Positions 25,535 to 33,960 of a stretch of DNA of 64,000 bases are shown here, in pieces (positions within the stretch are counted from its first letter, which is position 1; each line of letters begins with the position of its first letter). This stretch comes from Chitinophaga agrisoli (GTDB lineage Bacteria; Bacteroidota; Bacteroidia; Chitinophagales; Chitinophagaceae). A model generated the notes under the pieces. The model ran no database searches, was not told the DNA's origin, and worked only from the letters and a program-made list of their open reading frames with translations. The position numbers were made by a program, and so were the translations under genes. The stretch lies in assembly GCF_008386695.1 (NCBI RefSeq), contig NZ_VUOC01000004.1, forward strand, positions 1,924,327 through 1,988,326, written 5' to 3'.

Positions 25535-26692
25535 CTACAACTTTCCCACCGGCACCACCCCTCTTTTCATCGCATTTACCTGTTCCTGTTTAAAAGCTGG
25601 TTGAAACATTTGTTCATCGAACTGATAACAGCGGAAAAGTTCTGTAATAAAATGCATACGGTCGGTAAGATCAGACCAATCTTCCGCGCCGCTTTCCTTT
25701 AAGCTATCAGGAGTTGCATCAATTCTTGCCATCAATTCAACCAGGTCTTTACAGGAAAGGTGGGTTAACGCCGCAGGGTAGGCATGCTGCAAATCTTTGG
25801 ATAACAGCAGGTTTTCATGTGGCAGATTCAGTGTCATCAGACAGGCAGTAATCTGTTTTCTTACAAGGTGCTGTAACCCGGTTATCAATTTATCAATTGC
25901 AGCTTCCAGGCGGGATGTTCTTCCGATAATTTTCAGATAGATAAACCTGAGCTGGGAAAGCAAGCTTCCGGGAGGAAATAAGAAGTCAATAACTCCCTTG
26001 CGAAAAGCTTCTTTTCCGGTAAAAGCAGCATTAAGGGAGGCCAAAATCTCAGGTTGCAGCCTGGTTTGTTCGTGAAATCCGATCTCCAGGTTAGCCAACA
26101 GCAATCTTTCCAGACGCAATTGCTCATCCTGTTCGAAAAAGGCCATATAGTAATTTGTGAAAGCTCTTCTTAAGTATTGCTGTCCATCAGGCGGATCACC
26201 AGCACGCATTTCCTGGCAGAACAATTCACAATGTTGTAATTCAAATTTAGTATTCCCAAAACAGGTAGCGATAAACCGGGAAAACTCCAGGCCTATTTCT
26301 TCAAACACTTTTTTATTTCCCTTAGCAACGGCTTCGCTTGTTTGATCAACCACTCTTGTAAGCAGACTATTTTTTACAAGTGTATGAAGCCTGGTTTTAA
26401 TGGAGGAGTCCATACCCAATTGTATGGCAATTGCAATAAGTGCCTGAAATTCCTCCAACAACTCAATATCAAGCTTTGCTTCAAGTGCCCGTTGAAGGTC
26501 TTCTTTCCGGATACTCTGCCCGGCCTGCCTGGATGCCCAGGTAGCGAAGGTGCACCAATTCGCAACCGGTCCCGTACGAGCCATGATGACTTGCGAGAGT
26601 TCATAATAAGATTGTGTTATGGTCAGATTGCGCAGTACAGGATCATTAATTAACGCTATCCTTTGAATATCGGTTGTAGTTGGGGCTTGCAT
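25535..26692 (-). CDS. protein of unknown function, helical
   Basis: The 385-residue product has no signal peptide and is predicted helical throughout by its pattern of charged and hydrophobic residues. A conspicuous segment near residues 40-60 ([18 protein letters not shown]) and the opening [18 protein letters not shown] look conserved in character, but I cannot assign a family. No catalytic or DNA-binding motif stands out. It lies next to the RhuM islet and upstream of the monooxygenase remnant on the same strand, with no clear operon partner. Confidence 0.7.
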   Translation of the reverse strand: MQAPTTTDIQRIALINDPVLRNLTITQSYYELSQVIMARTGPVANWCTFATWASRQAGQSIRKEDLQRALEAKLDIELLEEFQALIAIAIQLGMDSSIKTRLHTLVKNSLLTRVVDQTSEAVAKGNKKVFEEIGLEFSRFIATCFGNTKFELQHCELFCQEMRAGDPPDGQQYLRRAFTNYYMAFFEQDEQLRLERLLLANLEIGFHEQTRLQPEILASLNAAFTGKEAFRKGVIDFLFPPGSLLSQLRFIYLKIIGRTSRLEAAIDKLITGLQHLVRKQITACLMTLNLPHENLLLSKDLQHAYPAALTHLSCKDLVELMARIDATPDSLKESGAEDWSDLTDRMHFITELFRCYQFDEQMFQPAFKQEQVNAMKRGVVPVGKL

Positions 26693-26777
26693 AATTTGCT
26701 TTTAAGGAACAAAAATAATATTATTTATAGCGTCTTTAGGCTGCCGAATGGATTATTGCGGCAAGTGAATTTTAATA

Positions 26778-27350
26778 TCAACTGTTCATAAAATAGCTGT
26801 TTAAATAAGTTATCAATTCATCCACAAAATTATACGGAGCAATGGTACCAATGTAACCGTCAGGTCTTATGGCATACATATGCTGGTCGCTTCCGAAAAG
26901 ACTGGCAAATTCGTTGTTTAATAATATAGTCTCCATCCTGACCAAAGCTTGTCAGTTCAGTGCCGGTTTCCACTTCAATCCCAAATGTTCTCAATTTAGT
27001 TCGCAGTATGTCTTCTACCTTCCATTGCGGTAATATCAGCCCCTGTGGAAAGCGGGTGTCGGGTCTTAAAAACACTTCCCGCTTAATGTCCCCTATCAGT
27101 TCAGTGCCGTTATATTGCCGGATGACCAGGTCACTTATTCCAGCTTCCGCGAATGCTTCCGCCAGGCCCAGGTCATTATAATTTCCAGGCTGCGGGGTTG
27201 TATTCCCTTGGCTCTCGAGCCGTGGTAATACTCAGGAGATTTATCTATTATCCTGATGCGAACGCTCCTGCGCGCGAGCTCACACGCCAGGGTTAACCCG
27301 GTTGGGCCGGCGCCGGCAATCAATACCGGCAAAGTCTCCATCTCAGTCAT
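26778..27350 (-). pseudogene. decayed FAD-dependent monooxygenase
   Basis: From ATG 27350 the frame reads METLPVLIAGAGPTGLTLAC (FAD-binding GxGxxG), as in phenol-hydroxylase-like aromatic monooxygenases. At about 27179-27184 one T is missing and the frame breaks; the next frame resumes with YNDLGLAEAFAEAGISDLVI and runs to FGQDGDY near 26925. A third frame then supplies the normal C-terminus (GSDQHMYAIRPDGYIGTIAP, ending at TGA 26778-26780). The middle of the protein, perhaps 250 or more residues, is gone. So there is a frameshift and a large internal deletion. It overlaps the HxlR gene by 8 bases, as an intact HxlR-monooxygenase operon would. Confidence 0.85.
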
Positions 27351-27723
27351 TCGAAGATCCTTTGGTTTGATCACCTGTTTTCTCCCTATGCAGATCTCCC
27401 CAATTTGACATTGCTTCCAGCATCGGTCCCATGGTTCTTCCCAGGTCCGTCAGACGATATTCAACACGCGGCGGCACCTCAGGGTAAACGATGCGCTCGA
27501 TCACCTTATCTTCTTCCAATTCCCGGAGCTGCGCTACCAGCATACGTTCAGAAATACCGTCGATGGATTTTTTTAATTCGCCGTAGCGCATCGTGGTACG
27601 GTATAATTTGTATAGGATCGCAGGCTTCCAGCGGCCTCCCACAATGTTTAAAGCCCGCCCCATACCACAGGTGTCATTTATAAACTTCTCATTAAGGGCG
27701 TTGGTTGACGTGTCCTTTCTCAT
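27343..27723 (-). CDS. HxlR-family winged-helix regulator
   Basis: A 126-residue HxlR protein with the family strings GRWKPAILYKLYRTTMRYGELKK, ISERMLVAQLRELEEDKVI and VPPRVEYRLTDLGR, plus a single N-terminal Cys (DTCGMG, residue 19) at the position used for redox sensing in some members. It is divergent from the DoxX-like gene at 27834. A perfect palindrome at 27735-27750, just upstream of its start, is its likely operator. Downstream it overlaps the start of the dead monooxygenase gene. Confidence 0.93.
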   Translation of the reverse strand: MRKDTSTNALNEKFINDTCGMGRALNIVGGRWKPAILYKLYRTTMRYGELKKSIDGISERMLVAQLRELEEDKVIERIVYPEVPPRVEYRLTDLGRTMGPMLEAMSNWGDLHREKTGDQTKGSSND

Positions 27724-27734
27724 TTCTTACCTTT

Positions 27735-27750
27735 TTGTTAGTACTAACAA
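27735..27750. promoter_or_regulatory. palindromic HxlR operator
   Basis: TTGTTAGTACTAACAA is a perfect 16-base palindrome, 11 bases upstream of the HxlR start and between two divergent promoters. A further half-site TTACTAAC lies at 27771-27778. HxlR proteins are dimers that bind such sites near their own genes; binding here is inferred. Confidence 0.7.
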
Positions 27751-27765
27751 TTTCCTCAGTACCCA

Positions 27766-27773
27766 CAAAATTA
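27766..27773 (-). promoter_or_regulatory. -7 element for the HxlR gene
   Basis: On the minus strand this reads TAATTTTG, matching TAnnTTTG, 43 bases before the HxlR start and just upstream of the palindrome, so a bound repressor would block initiation. Confidence 0.5.
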
Positions 27774-27785
27774 CTAACTACTATC

Positions 27786-27793
27786 TAATTTTG
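27786..27793 (+). promoter_or_regulatory. -7 element for the DoxX-like gene
   Basis: TAATTTTG matches TAnnTTTG, 41 bases before the ATG at 27834. It forms a divergent promoter pair with 27766-27773, with the HxlR palindrome alongside. Confidence 0.5.
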
Positions 27794-27833
27794 TGATAGA
27801 AAATTTATTCAACCAATTTAATAGAACAGTGTC

Positions 27834-28208
27834 ATGAAAACTTTCAAAAACGTAGTTTACTGGCTTTTACTCGCCTACTACATTTATGTGTTCGGTTATG
27901 CATCACTTGAAAAAGTATTTCACACCAAATCAATGATGGACGGGATGAATTTCCTGGGCTTTAACTATGTCTGGACCACGCTGATCGGTTATGGAGAATT
28001 GGGCGGCTGGCTTGTTGTGCTTTTCGGTTTGTATAAACCGGAGTTCAGGAACCTGGGTATGTTGTTGTTGTTCCCCTTTGCTGTTGGCGCTTTTACTGCC
28101 CATATGGCGCATCATGAATACAGCCACTATTTTAATGCGCTGTATGTTACGGTGACTACGCCGATCATGCTGTATCTTGATAAAAATTTCAGGATCAGTA
28201 TTAAGTAG
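27834..28208 (+). CDS. DoxX-like membrane protein
   Basis: A 124-residue protein with four transmembrane helices (about 7-25, 45-66, 72-93, 100-117) and the DoxX-like features GYASLEKVFH and GYGELGGWLVVLFGLY. DoxX-family proteins are linked to quinone or thiol redox functions. It is divergent from HxlR and probably under its control, a common pairing for oxidant- or quinone-responsive genes. Confidence 0.8.
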   Translation: MKTFKNVVYWLLLAYYIYVFGYASLEKVFHTKSMMDGMNFLGFNYVWTTLIGYGELGGWLVVLFGLYKPEFRNLGMLLLFPFAVGAFTAHMAHHEYSHYFNALYVTVTTPIMLYLDKNFRISIK

Positions 28209-28242
28209 TTCATACGCAGCGCAGCTATCTGTCTGCAGACAC

Positions 28243-28262
28243 AATGAAGCTGGCGCTTCAAA
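28243..28262. repeat. small repeated hairpin, third copy
   Basis: TGAAGC-TGGC-GCTTCA, preceded by AA and followed by AA, is the same element as at 24289-24303 and 25442-25456 (one or two base changes). In all three places it comes just before a terminator. Confidence 0.55.
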
Positions 28263-28268
28263 GTTTAT

Positions 28269-28299
28269 AGGGTTGTTCATTAGCGGGCAACCCTTTTTC
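28269..28299 (+). terminator. terminator after the DoxX-like gene
   Basis: AGGGTTG (28269-28275) pairs with CAACCCT (28288-28294), followed by TTTT. It lies 60 bases downstream of the DoxX-like stop codon. Confidence 0.65.
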
Positions 28300-28345
28300 T
28301 TTTATTCTATTTAGCTATCATTATACTGCAACATGAAATAACCTG

Positions 28346-28353
28346 TATTTTTG
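28346..28353 (+). promoter_or_regulatory. candidate -7 element of the peptide gene
   Basis: TATTTTTG matches TAnnTTTG, 72 bases before the ATG of the small peptide gene. The -33 element is not clear. Confidence 0.4.
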
Positions 28354-28424
28354 GATAGCATTTTTATCATAACCCATATAGTTCATATTCCTCAAAACCA
28401 TTTTTCACTCCAAAACCCAGTATT

Positions 28425-28589
28425 ATGAAAAAGAAAACATCAAAATCCCTCAAATTGCAGAAAATCAGAATCGCGTCCCTTTCAAAGTCTCCACAGAATT
28501 ATCCCATGGCTACGGAAGACGTAGGCTGTTGGAGCAACCGGCAGACCTGCGGCTCCTGCGTGCTAACCTGCACCACTAATTTGTGTTGA
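28425..28589 (+). CDS. Cys-rich peptide, candidate lanthipeptide (RiPP) precursor
   Basis: A 54-residue ORF. The N-terminal half is Lys-rich with the pattern MKKKTSKSLKLQKIRIASLS (residues 1-20), the layout of Bacteroidota RiPP leader peptides of the class I lanthipeptide type. The C-terminal part (34-54) is a short core rich in Cys, Ser and Thr, with five Cys (35, 42, 45, 49, 54) and six Ser/Thr. Such residues would form thioether rings if a LanB/LanC pair acts on it. No modifying enzyme, protease or exporter gene is in the window, so it is an orphan here. A promoter element lies upstream and a strong terminator 11 bases downstream, which supports a real transcript. Processing and activity are inference. 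Confidence 0.7.
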   Translation: MKKKTSKSLKLQKIRIASLSKSPQNYPMATEDVGCWSNRQTCGSCVLTCTTNLC

Positions 28590-28600
28590 TCAGCATAAAA

Positions 28601-28630
28601 AAAGTTGCAGGGGGTTCCTGCAACTTTTTT
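28601..28630 (+). terminator. terminator after the peptide gene
   Basis: A perfect 11-bp stem AAAGTTGCAGG / CCTGCAACTTT (28601-28611 with 28617-28627) with a 5-base loop, followed by a T-run. A-tracts on the other side let it also terminate the minus-strand SusD gene that ends at 28648. Confidence 0.85.
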
Positions 28631-28647
28631 GTTTACGACGTGTATCC

Positions 28648-30432
28648 TCAATACCCCGGATTCTGCACAATCTTCGGGTTCCGGTCTATCACATCCTGCG
28701 GTACCGGGTTCAGGTACATTTTTGAACTGAACACATGCGGATGGTTGAGCGGTACAATTTCATATTTCCACACTCCTGAGTTGTTGTCAGGTACTGTGTT
28801 TGAGATCTTCATCGCGTGTTTATCCACGTTCATCACCGTACTGGCCGTTTTCCAGCGGATAATATCATAAAAGCGTTTGTTCTCAAAACAAAGCTCTACC
28901 CTTCTTTCATGGTAAATAGCGGTCCGCATATCTGCCTGGGATAGTCCTGGTGCAAGATCTGGCAGGCCAGCTCTTTTGCGGACCTGGTTGATGGCATTGT
29001 ATACGGTAGCATCCGGCCCTACGGCCTCGTTCTGTGCTTCTGCGTAGCCCAACAATACTTCCGCGTAGCGGTAATAGATAAAGTTAGCGCCGCTTACTGC
29101 GCCGCCACCGGGCCGTACCAACGGGTTGAGGCGCTTTTTAAAATAGTAGCCGGTGTTGCCTACGTCATCGGTGCCAAAATCGATCTGGTTTTTGGAGGGA
29201 CGTACTTTATCGATGCGGGTGTATATGGTGTCCATTTTATCCATCCAGGTCATTTTATAGGGCGCGCCGTCATATACGATCCAGTCGTAGAAACGTTTCT
29301 CGCGGCCTATGTAGGGGTGCTGCGGATCATAACCGGATGTGGGGTCTGTGATGGGCTTTCCGTTTGCCATATAAAATTGGTCTACCAGCTCCTGCGTGGG
29401 GCAGTAGTTGCCCCAGGTATAGTAGGCGCCATTGATCCACACGGGACCGCCATATTGTTCAAAGGAGGAGCCCATTATAATGGCTACTACCTGCCGGTCC
29501 CATACTACTTCTGAGTTGTATTCATTGGCTTCATACCAGATAGAGGAGGTTTCGGGAAACAGTTCGTATGCTTTGCCATTACCATACAGGTCAATGAACT
29601 GTTTGAATGTAGCGGCGGCCTTCACCCAACGTTGGGCATCGTAGTTATTGTAACCGGCTATTTTGTGGGGATCGCTGCCTGCGGCGGGTTGTGCGGCGTT
29701 GAATGCAGGGCTGGCGGCATACAGCTCCACCCATCCTTTTAAAGCCAGCGCGGCGCCAAGAGTAGCCCGGCCGGCATCCGCATCGCCTTTATTATATTTA
29801 GGCGGCAGGTAACCATTTTTCGAGATAGAATCCAGCTGCGTGGTAATGAAATCCGCTGTTTCCGCAAAAGTGTTCCTGGGCGTATAGATGGCGGAACTGT
29901 CCATAGTGCGCCTGTCTGCGGGAATGGTGATAATAGGCAGCCCGCCGATGTGCATCCACAATTCACTATAAAAAAAAGCGCGGATAAAGCGGGCCTCATC
30001 GAGCCGTTTGTTGAGCCATTCCGTGGAAAAGTTGCCAGCATTATTACGTACTTCTGTAATGAAGGTGTTGCATTTGCGGATGTTGGTATAGGTAGCTGTC
30101 CAGTTGGTGAGATCCCCGGAACCGGTGATGCCTCCCCATACGGTATAGTCATTGGAGGAGGGCTCTACTATACCTTGTTTCCAGTTATAAGAGGTATAAT
30201 AAAAACCCGCATCGTTATCGTCCGTGAAGTTATCCAGGTTTTCCGGCTGGTTCCAGTAGTTGGGCAAGGCACTGTAGATATCGTTGAGGAAAAGGTCGGC
30301 ATTGCCTTCTGTGCTCCACTGGATCTGATCGGTCAGTTTTGCCTTATCGGTATTTTCCAGGAATTCCTTTTTGCACGACAGAATACTGAGCAGCAGTACG
30401 GCAGCGGGCAATAGCTTTATGAATCTGGTCAT
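28648..30432 (-). CDS. SusD/RagB-family nutrient-binding lipoprotein
   Basis: A 594-residue surface lipoprotein (lipobox LLSILSC near residue 20). It has the SusD layout: helical TPR-like N-terminal part (SALPNYWNQPENLDNFTDD, LDEARFIRAFFYSELWMHIGGLPII) and the C-terminal signature RYAEVLLGYAEAQNEA ... INQVRKRAGLPDL ... IYHERRVELCFENKRFYDIIRW. It caps the SusC transporter and binds the substrate glycan. The SusC gene is 24 bases upstream. No glycosidase lies in the operon, so the substrate cannot be guessed. Confidence 0.95.
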   Translation of the reverse strand: MTRFIKLLPAAVLLLSILSCKKEFLENTDKAKLTDQIQWSTEGNADLFLNDIYSALPNYWNQPENLDNFTDDNDAGFYYTSYNWKQGIVEPSSNDYTVWGGITGSGDLTNWTATYTNIRKCNTFITEVRNNAGNFSTEWLNKRLDEARFIRAFFYSELWMHIGGLPIITIPADRRTMDSSAIYTPRNTFAETADFITTQLDSISKNGYLPPKYNKGDADAGRATLGAALALKGWVELYAASPAFNAAQPAAGSDPHKIAGYNNYDAQRWVKAAATFKQFIDLYGNGKAYELFPETSSIWYEANEYNSEVVWDRQVVAIIMGSSFEQYGGPVWINGAYYTWGNYCPTQELVDQFYMANGKPITDPTSGYDPQHPYIGREKRFYDWIVYDGAPYKMTWMDKMDTIYTRIDKVRPSKNQIDFGTDDVGNTGYYFKKRLNPLVRPGGGAVSGANFIYYRYAEVLLGYAEAQNEAVGPDATVYNAINQVRKRAGLPDLAPGLSQADMRTAIYHERRVELCFENKRFYDIIRWKTASTVMNVDKHAMKISNTVPDNNSGVWKYEIVPLNHPHVFSSKMYLNPVPQDVIDRNPKIVQNPGY

Positions 30433-30456
30433 AATATTTTTGTTTAACAGGATGAT

Positions 30457-33400
30457 CTAAAAAGTGACATTTAGTCCAAACACAAATACCTTCTGGTTAG
30501 GATAGGCTGTTTCCAGATCGGTATAGCCTACTTCCGGGTCCATGAATTTCATCTTGCTGAAAGTGAGCAGATTTTGTCCGGAGAAATAACAACGGAGGCT
30601 CTGCATCCTCATCGCTTTTGAAATATGGGAGGGAAGGGTGTATCCCAGCACAGCTGTTTTTAAGCGGAGATAACCTGTTTTCATCATCCAGAAATCAGAA
30701 TTCTGCGTGTTATTGGCGTAGGGCGACTGGTTAGCACGGGGATATTTTGCATCTGGCGTGTTGGGCGTCCAGCGATTGTTATAGTATTCATAGGCTGAAT
30801 TACTATTGTTGTTGTTGAAAGGCACCGTTTGAAAACCGCGGAAGTTCAGGCTGGCCAATGCAGACCCCTGGAAGAATAAGCTGAGGTCAAATCCTTTCCA
30901 GGAGGCGCTGGGCGTAAAGCCGTAGGTGATGAAAGGATATACCGGGTTACCGATCACTGTTTCATCATTGGAGTCTATTTTCCCATCGGGCTTACCATCG
31001 GGGCCGCTGATGTCCGCATAGCGGATGTCGCCGGGATGCAGGACGCCAAACTGGGTAACATTGTATCCGTCATCGCCGTTGATAACACCATCATTATTCT
31101 TATCATCTGCCAGGGAAAATAATCCCAGCGCATGATAGCCGAATTGTGTGCCTGTGGGCCTGTCTGTTCTTCTGCGATTGGGGTTATCAAATGTGGCGGC
31201 GGTTTCAAATACCTGGATCATTTTATTTTTAGCATAGCTGAAATTGCCGTTCAGACTTAATTGCAAACCATTGTTGAAACGGTGGCTGGTACCGGCAGAA
31301 ATGTCGATACCATGGTTTTGCATGATACCCTGGTTTTCATCAGAGAGATTCAGCCCGTATTCTACCGGCACTGTTACTGCCGGTGGCAGCAGCATGCCTG
31401 TTCTTCTTTCATGAAAATAATCCAGCTCCAGTGTCAGCAAACCATTCCACAAGGTAACATCCATCCCTACGTCTGTTTTAGTGGATATTTCCCAGGTGAT
31501 GCTGGGATTGGCTTCTGTAGTGATGTTAGAGCCCTGTACCATACTGCCGTTGCCGAAAGCATAAGCATTACCGTACAAATTATAGCCGTTCAGGTACTGG
31601 AATGCGGCCCCGGCCAGGTTACCTGATTTTCCCCAGGAACCCCTTAATTTAAGATAGTTGAGTGCAGAGGGATGATCCTTCAGAAAGTTCTCTTCGGAGA
31701 TCACCCATCCTGCGGAGAAGGCAGGGAAATAGCCCCAGCGTTTGCCGGGAGCGAAGTAGTAGTGACCGTCGTACCGGCCGGAGGCTTCAAAAAGGTATTT
31801 ATGATCATAGATATAGCCAACACGGTATACAAATCCAAGCTGGCTGCCGGTAACGGTGGTGCCGTTATTGTCGAAATCATTTTTGTTAGAGCTGCCCATG
31901 CCCAACTCATCGATGTTTACCGCAAAATTATTGCGCCGGGCGGAGAAGCCAGTGGAATCATTCTTACGGGCTTCTGCTACCAGCAGCCCGGTGAAGTCGT
32001 GTTTACCAAAGGTGTTATGATAGTTCAGAAACCCCTGATATGTGTAATACTGGTTTTTGGAATACTCCTGGTTCAGCCAGGTGTATGGCGCGGCGCTTCC
32101 TTCCGAAGTGGAGATCTGCTTCGTATATGAGTAAGGGGTGGTAGATGTGTTCTGTGAATAGAAGTAAAATGGCGTATGCCATCCTTTCACCGTAAACTCA
32201 TTAGGGTCGTAACTAAAGGTTCCTTTAACACTAAGCCCTTTGATGAAAGGCAGTTGCTGTTCCACGGCGAGGGTAGTCAAGAGGGAAGTGGCGTCACGAT
32301 CGGAGTAACCTGCTTTGAGGATACCAACCGGCGAGTTACCTGCAAACTCACCCCAGAGGCCATTGCTGTAATAAAGATTGGTGATAGGAATTAGCTTGTA
32401 TGCGCTACGGAACAACTGTCCCGGCGTAGTAGCCGCATCCACGCTGTTGGTATTTTCGATGGCGCCAATAACGGACAACGATACTTTAGTAGTATGCGTG
32501 GCGTTTACCTCCATATTTACGTTATAATCGTATCGTTTGTAATTTATCGGGTCAAACATACCATCCTGCCTAAGGAAACCGAGACCGGCATAATACTTTA
32601 TTACCTCGTTGCCACCGCTTAACTGCAGGTTATAGTTCTGAATGGGCGCATGCATGCGTACCAGGTCCTTGGTATTGCTAATAGGATACCTGTCCGGATC
32701 CTTAGCGTTCAGATCTGCATACGTATTGATGAGATCTTCTGCGAAAGGCTGTTGCGTGCCACCTGGATTTTCATTCATATAGGCCTCATTACGCAGGCGC
32801 ATATAGTCCTGTGCATTCAGCATTTTAGGGTAATAGGTAGGCGTTTGCAAACCGTAGTACGCATTGAGCGACAACGTTGGCATTCCAGTCTGCCCGCGTT
32901 TGGTAGTGATCAGGATAACACCGTTGGCGCCCCCTAATCCATAGGGGGCTACAGCAGCAGCATCTTTCAATACGGTAACGGAAGCGATGGAACTGGGCGC
33001 AATCTGGTTGATGTTGTTGCGGATGATACCATCTACTACTATCAGCGGTGCGTTGTTACCGGTGGTGGCAATCCCCCTTATATGTATATCCGGGTTATCC
33101 CGGCCGGGCTGTCCGCCATTAGGGCGCATGCTGATGCCGGAAACATTTCCTGCCAGGGAATTGGAGATGTTGGTAACCGGCGATTTTGCCAGCTCCTTCC
33201 CTTGCACAGCCGCTACAGATGCGGTAGAGGAAGTTTTCTTCTGTGTGCCGTACCCCACCACCACTACTTCATTTAAGCCACTGGCGCTTTCTTTGAGGAT
33301 AATGTTGAGGGGATCCGCGGTGCTTACTATTTCGATCTGTTCATAGCCCACATAACTGAACACCAGCGTAGCACCGATGGCAGCCTGTAGTTCAAAATGG

Positions 33401-33867
33401 CCGTTTTCATTGGTCATGGCGCCAATATTGGTGCCTTTTATTTTTATGGATACCCCAATGAGCGGGTCTCCATGTTCGTTTTTTACGATGCCGCTGATCT
33501 TAGCAACATTTACATGCCCGGATGCGATCACAATAGCGTTGTTCTCCATTACTGTGTAACGGAGTGTGGTACCGGTAAAGGTTTGGGTGAGCAGTTGCTC
33601 TACCGTGGCATTTTCTGCATGAATGGATACCGGTGGTTTTTCCGGCAGGATGTCATCGTTGTAGATAAGCCGGTAATGACTTTTTTGTTGAATAGTTTTC
33701 AGCACTGTTTTAATGCTGACTTTTTCCAGGGAGATACTGATCTTTTCCTGGATGGCAGAGGTGGCATATAAGGGCGTGATACCGCTAAACAGCAAGGCCA
33801 GGAACAATATACCCTGTAGCCCGCCATGCAGACTTTTATTTAAAGTCCATAGGAACATTATTTTCAT
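30457..33867 (-). CDS. SusC/RagA-family TonB-dependent transporter with STN domain
   Basis: A 1136-residue receptor with a signal peptide, an STN domain (about 45-115, ISLEKVSIKTVLKTIQQKSHYRLIYNDD), a carboxypeptidase-regulatory-like domain (about 120-200), the SusC linker ending EVVVVGYGTQKKTSSTASVA, and a plug with the SusC signature (DNPDIHIRGIATTGNNAPLIVVDG, then SVTVLKDAAAVAPYGLGGANGVILITTK). The barrel ends VFGLNVTF. It imports oligosaccharides or peptides delivered by the SusD partner. The STN domain fits signalling to the FecR/sigma pair just upstream. Confidence 0.95.
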   Translation of the reverse strand: MKIMFLWTLNKSLHGGLQGILFLALLFSGITPLYATSAIQEKISISLEKVSIKTVLKTIQQKSHYRLIYNDDILPEKPPVSIHAENATVEQLLTQTFTGTTLRYTVMENNAIVIASGHVNVAKISGIVKNEHGDPLIGVSIKIKGTNIGAMTNENGHFELQAAIGATLVFSYVGYEQIEIVSTADPLNIILKESASGLNEVVVVGYGTQKKTSSTASVAAVQGKELAKSPVTNISNSLAGNVSGISMRPNGGQPGRDNPDIHIRGIATTGNNAPLIVVDGIIRNNINQIAPSSIASVTVLKDAAAVAPYGLGGANGVILITTKRGQTGMPTLSLNAYYGLQTPTYYPKMLNAQDYMRLRNEAYMNENPGGTQQPFAEDLINTYADLNAKDPDRYPISNTKDLVRMHAPIQNYNLQLSGGNEVIKYYAGLGFLRQDGMFDPINYKRYDYNVNMEVNATHTTKVSLSVIGAIENTNSVDAATTPGQLFRSAYKLIPITNLYYSNGLWGEFAGNSPVGILKAGYSDRDATSLLTTLAVEQQLPFIKGLSVKGTFSYDPNEFTVKGWHTPFYFYSQNTSTTPYSYTKQISTSEGSAAPYTWLNQEYSKNQYYTYQGFLNYHNTFGKHDFTGLLVAEARKNDSTGFSARRNNFAVNIDELGMGSSNKNDFDNNGTTVTGSQLGFVYRVGYIYDHKYLFEASGRYDGHYYFAPGKRWGYFPAFSAGWVISEENFLKDHPSALNYLKLRGSWGKSGNLAGAAFQYLNGYNLYGNAYAFGNGSMVQGSNITTEANPSITWEISTKTDVGMDVTLWNGLLTLELDYFHERRTGMLLPPAVTVPVEYGLNLSDENQGIMQNHGIDISAGTSHRFNNGLQLSLNGNFSYAKNKMIQVFETAATFDNPNRRRTDRPTGTQFGYHALGLFSLADDKNNDGVINGDDGYNVTQFGVLHPGDIRYADISGPDGKPDGKIDSNDETVIGNPVYPFITYGFTPSASWKGFDLSLFFQGSALASLNFRGFQTVPFNNNNSNSAYEYYNNRWTPNTPDAKYPRANQSPYANNTQNSDFWMMKTGYLRLKTAVLGYTLPSHISKAMRMQSLRCYFSGQNLLTFSKMKFMDPEVGYTDLETAYPNQKVFVFGLNVTF

Positions 33868-33960
33868 AACATGGAATATAAGAGGTGAAGAAAGTAAAGT
33901 GTGTGGATGTGTAAGGCTTTTATGTCATAGTATTTATTTTTAAAGATTAAAAATGTGGTA

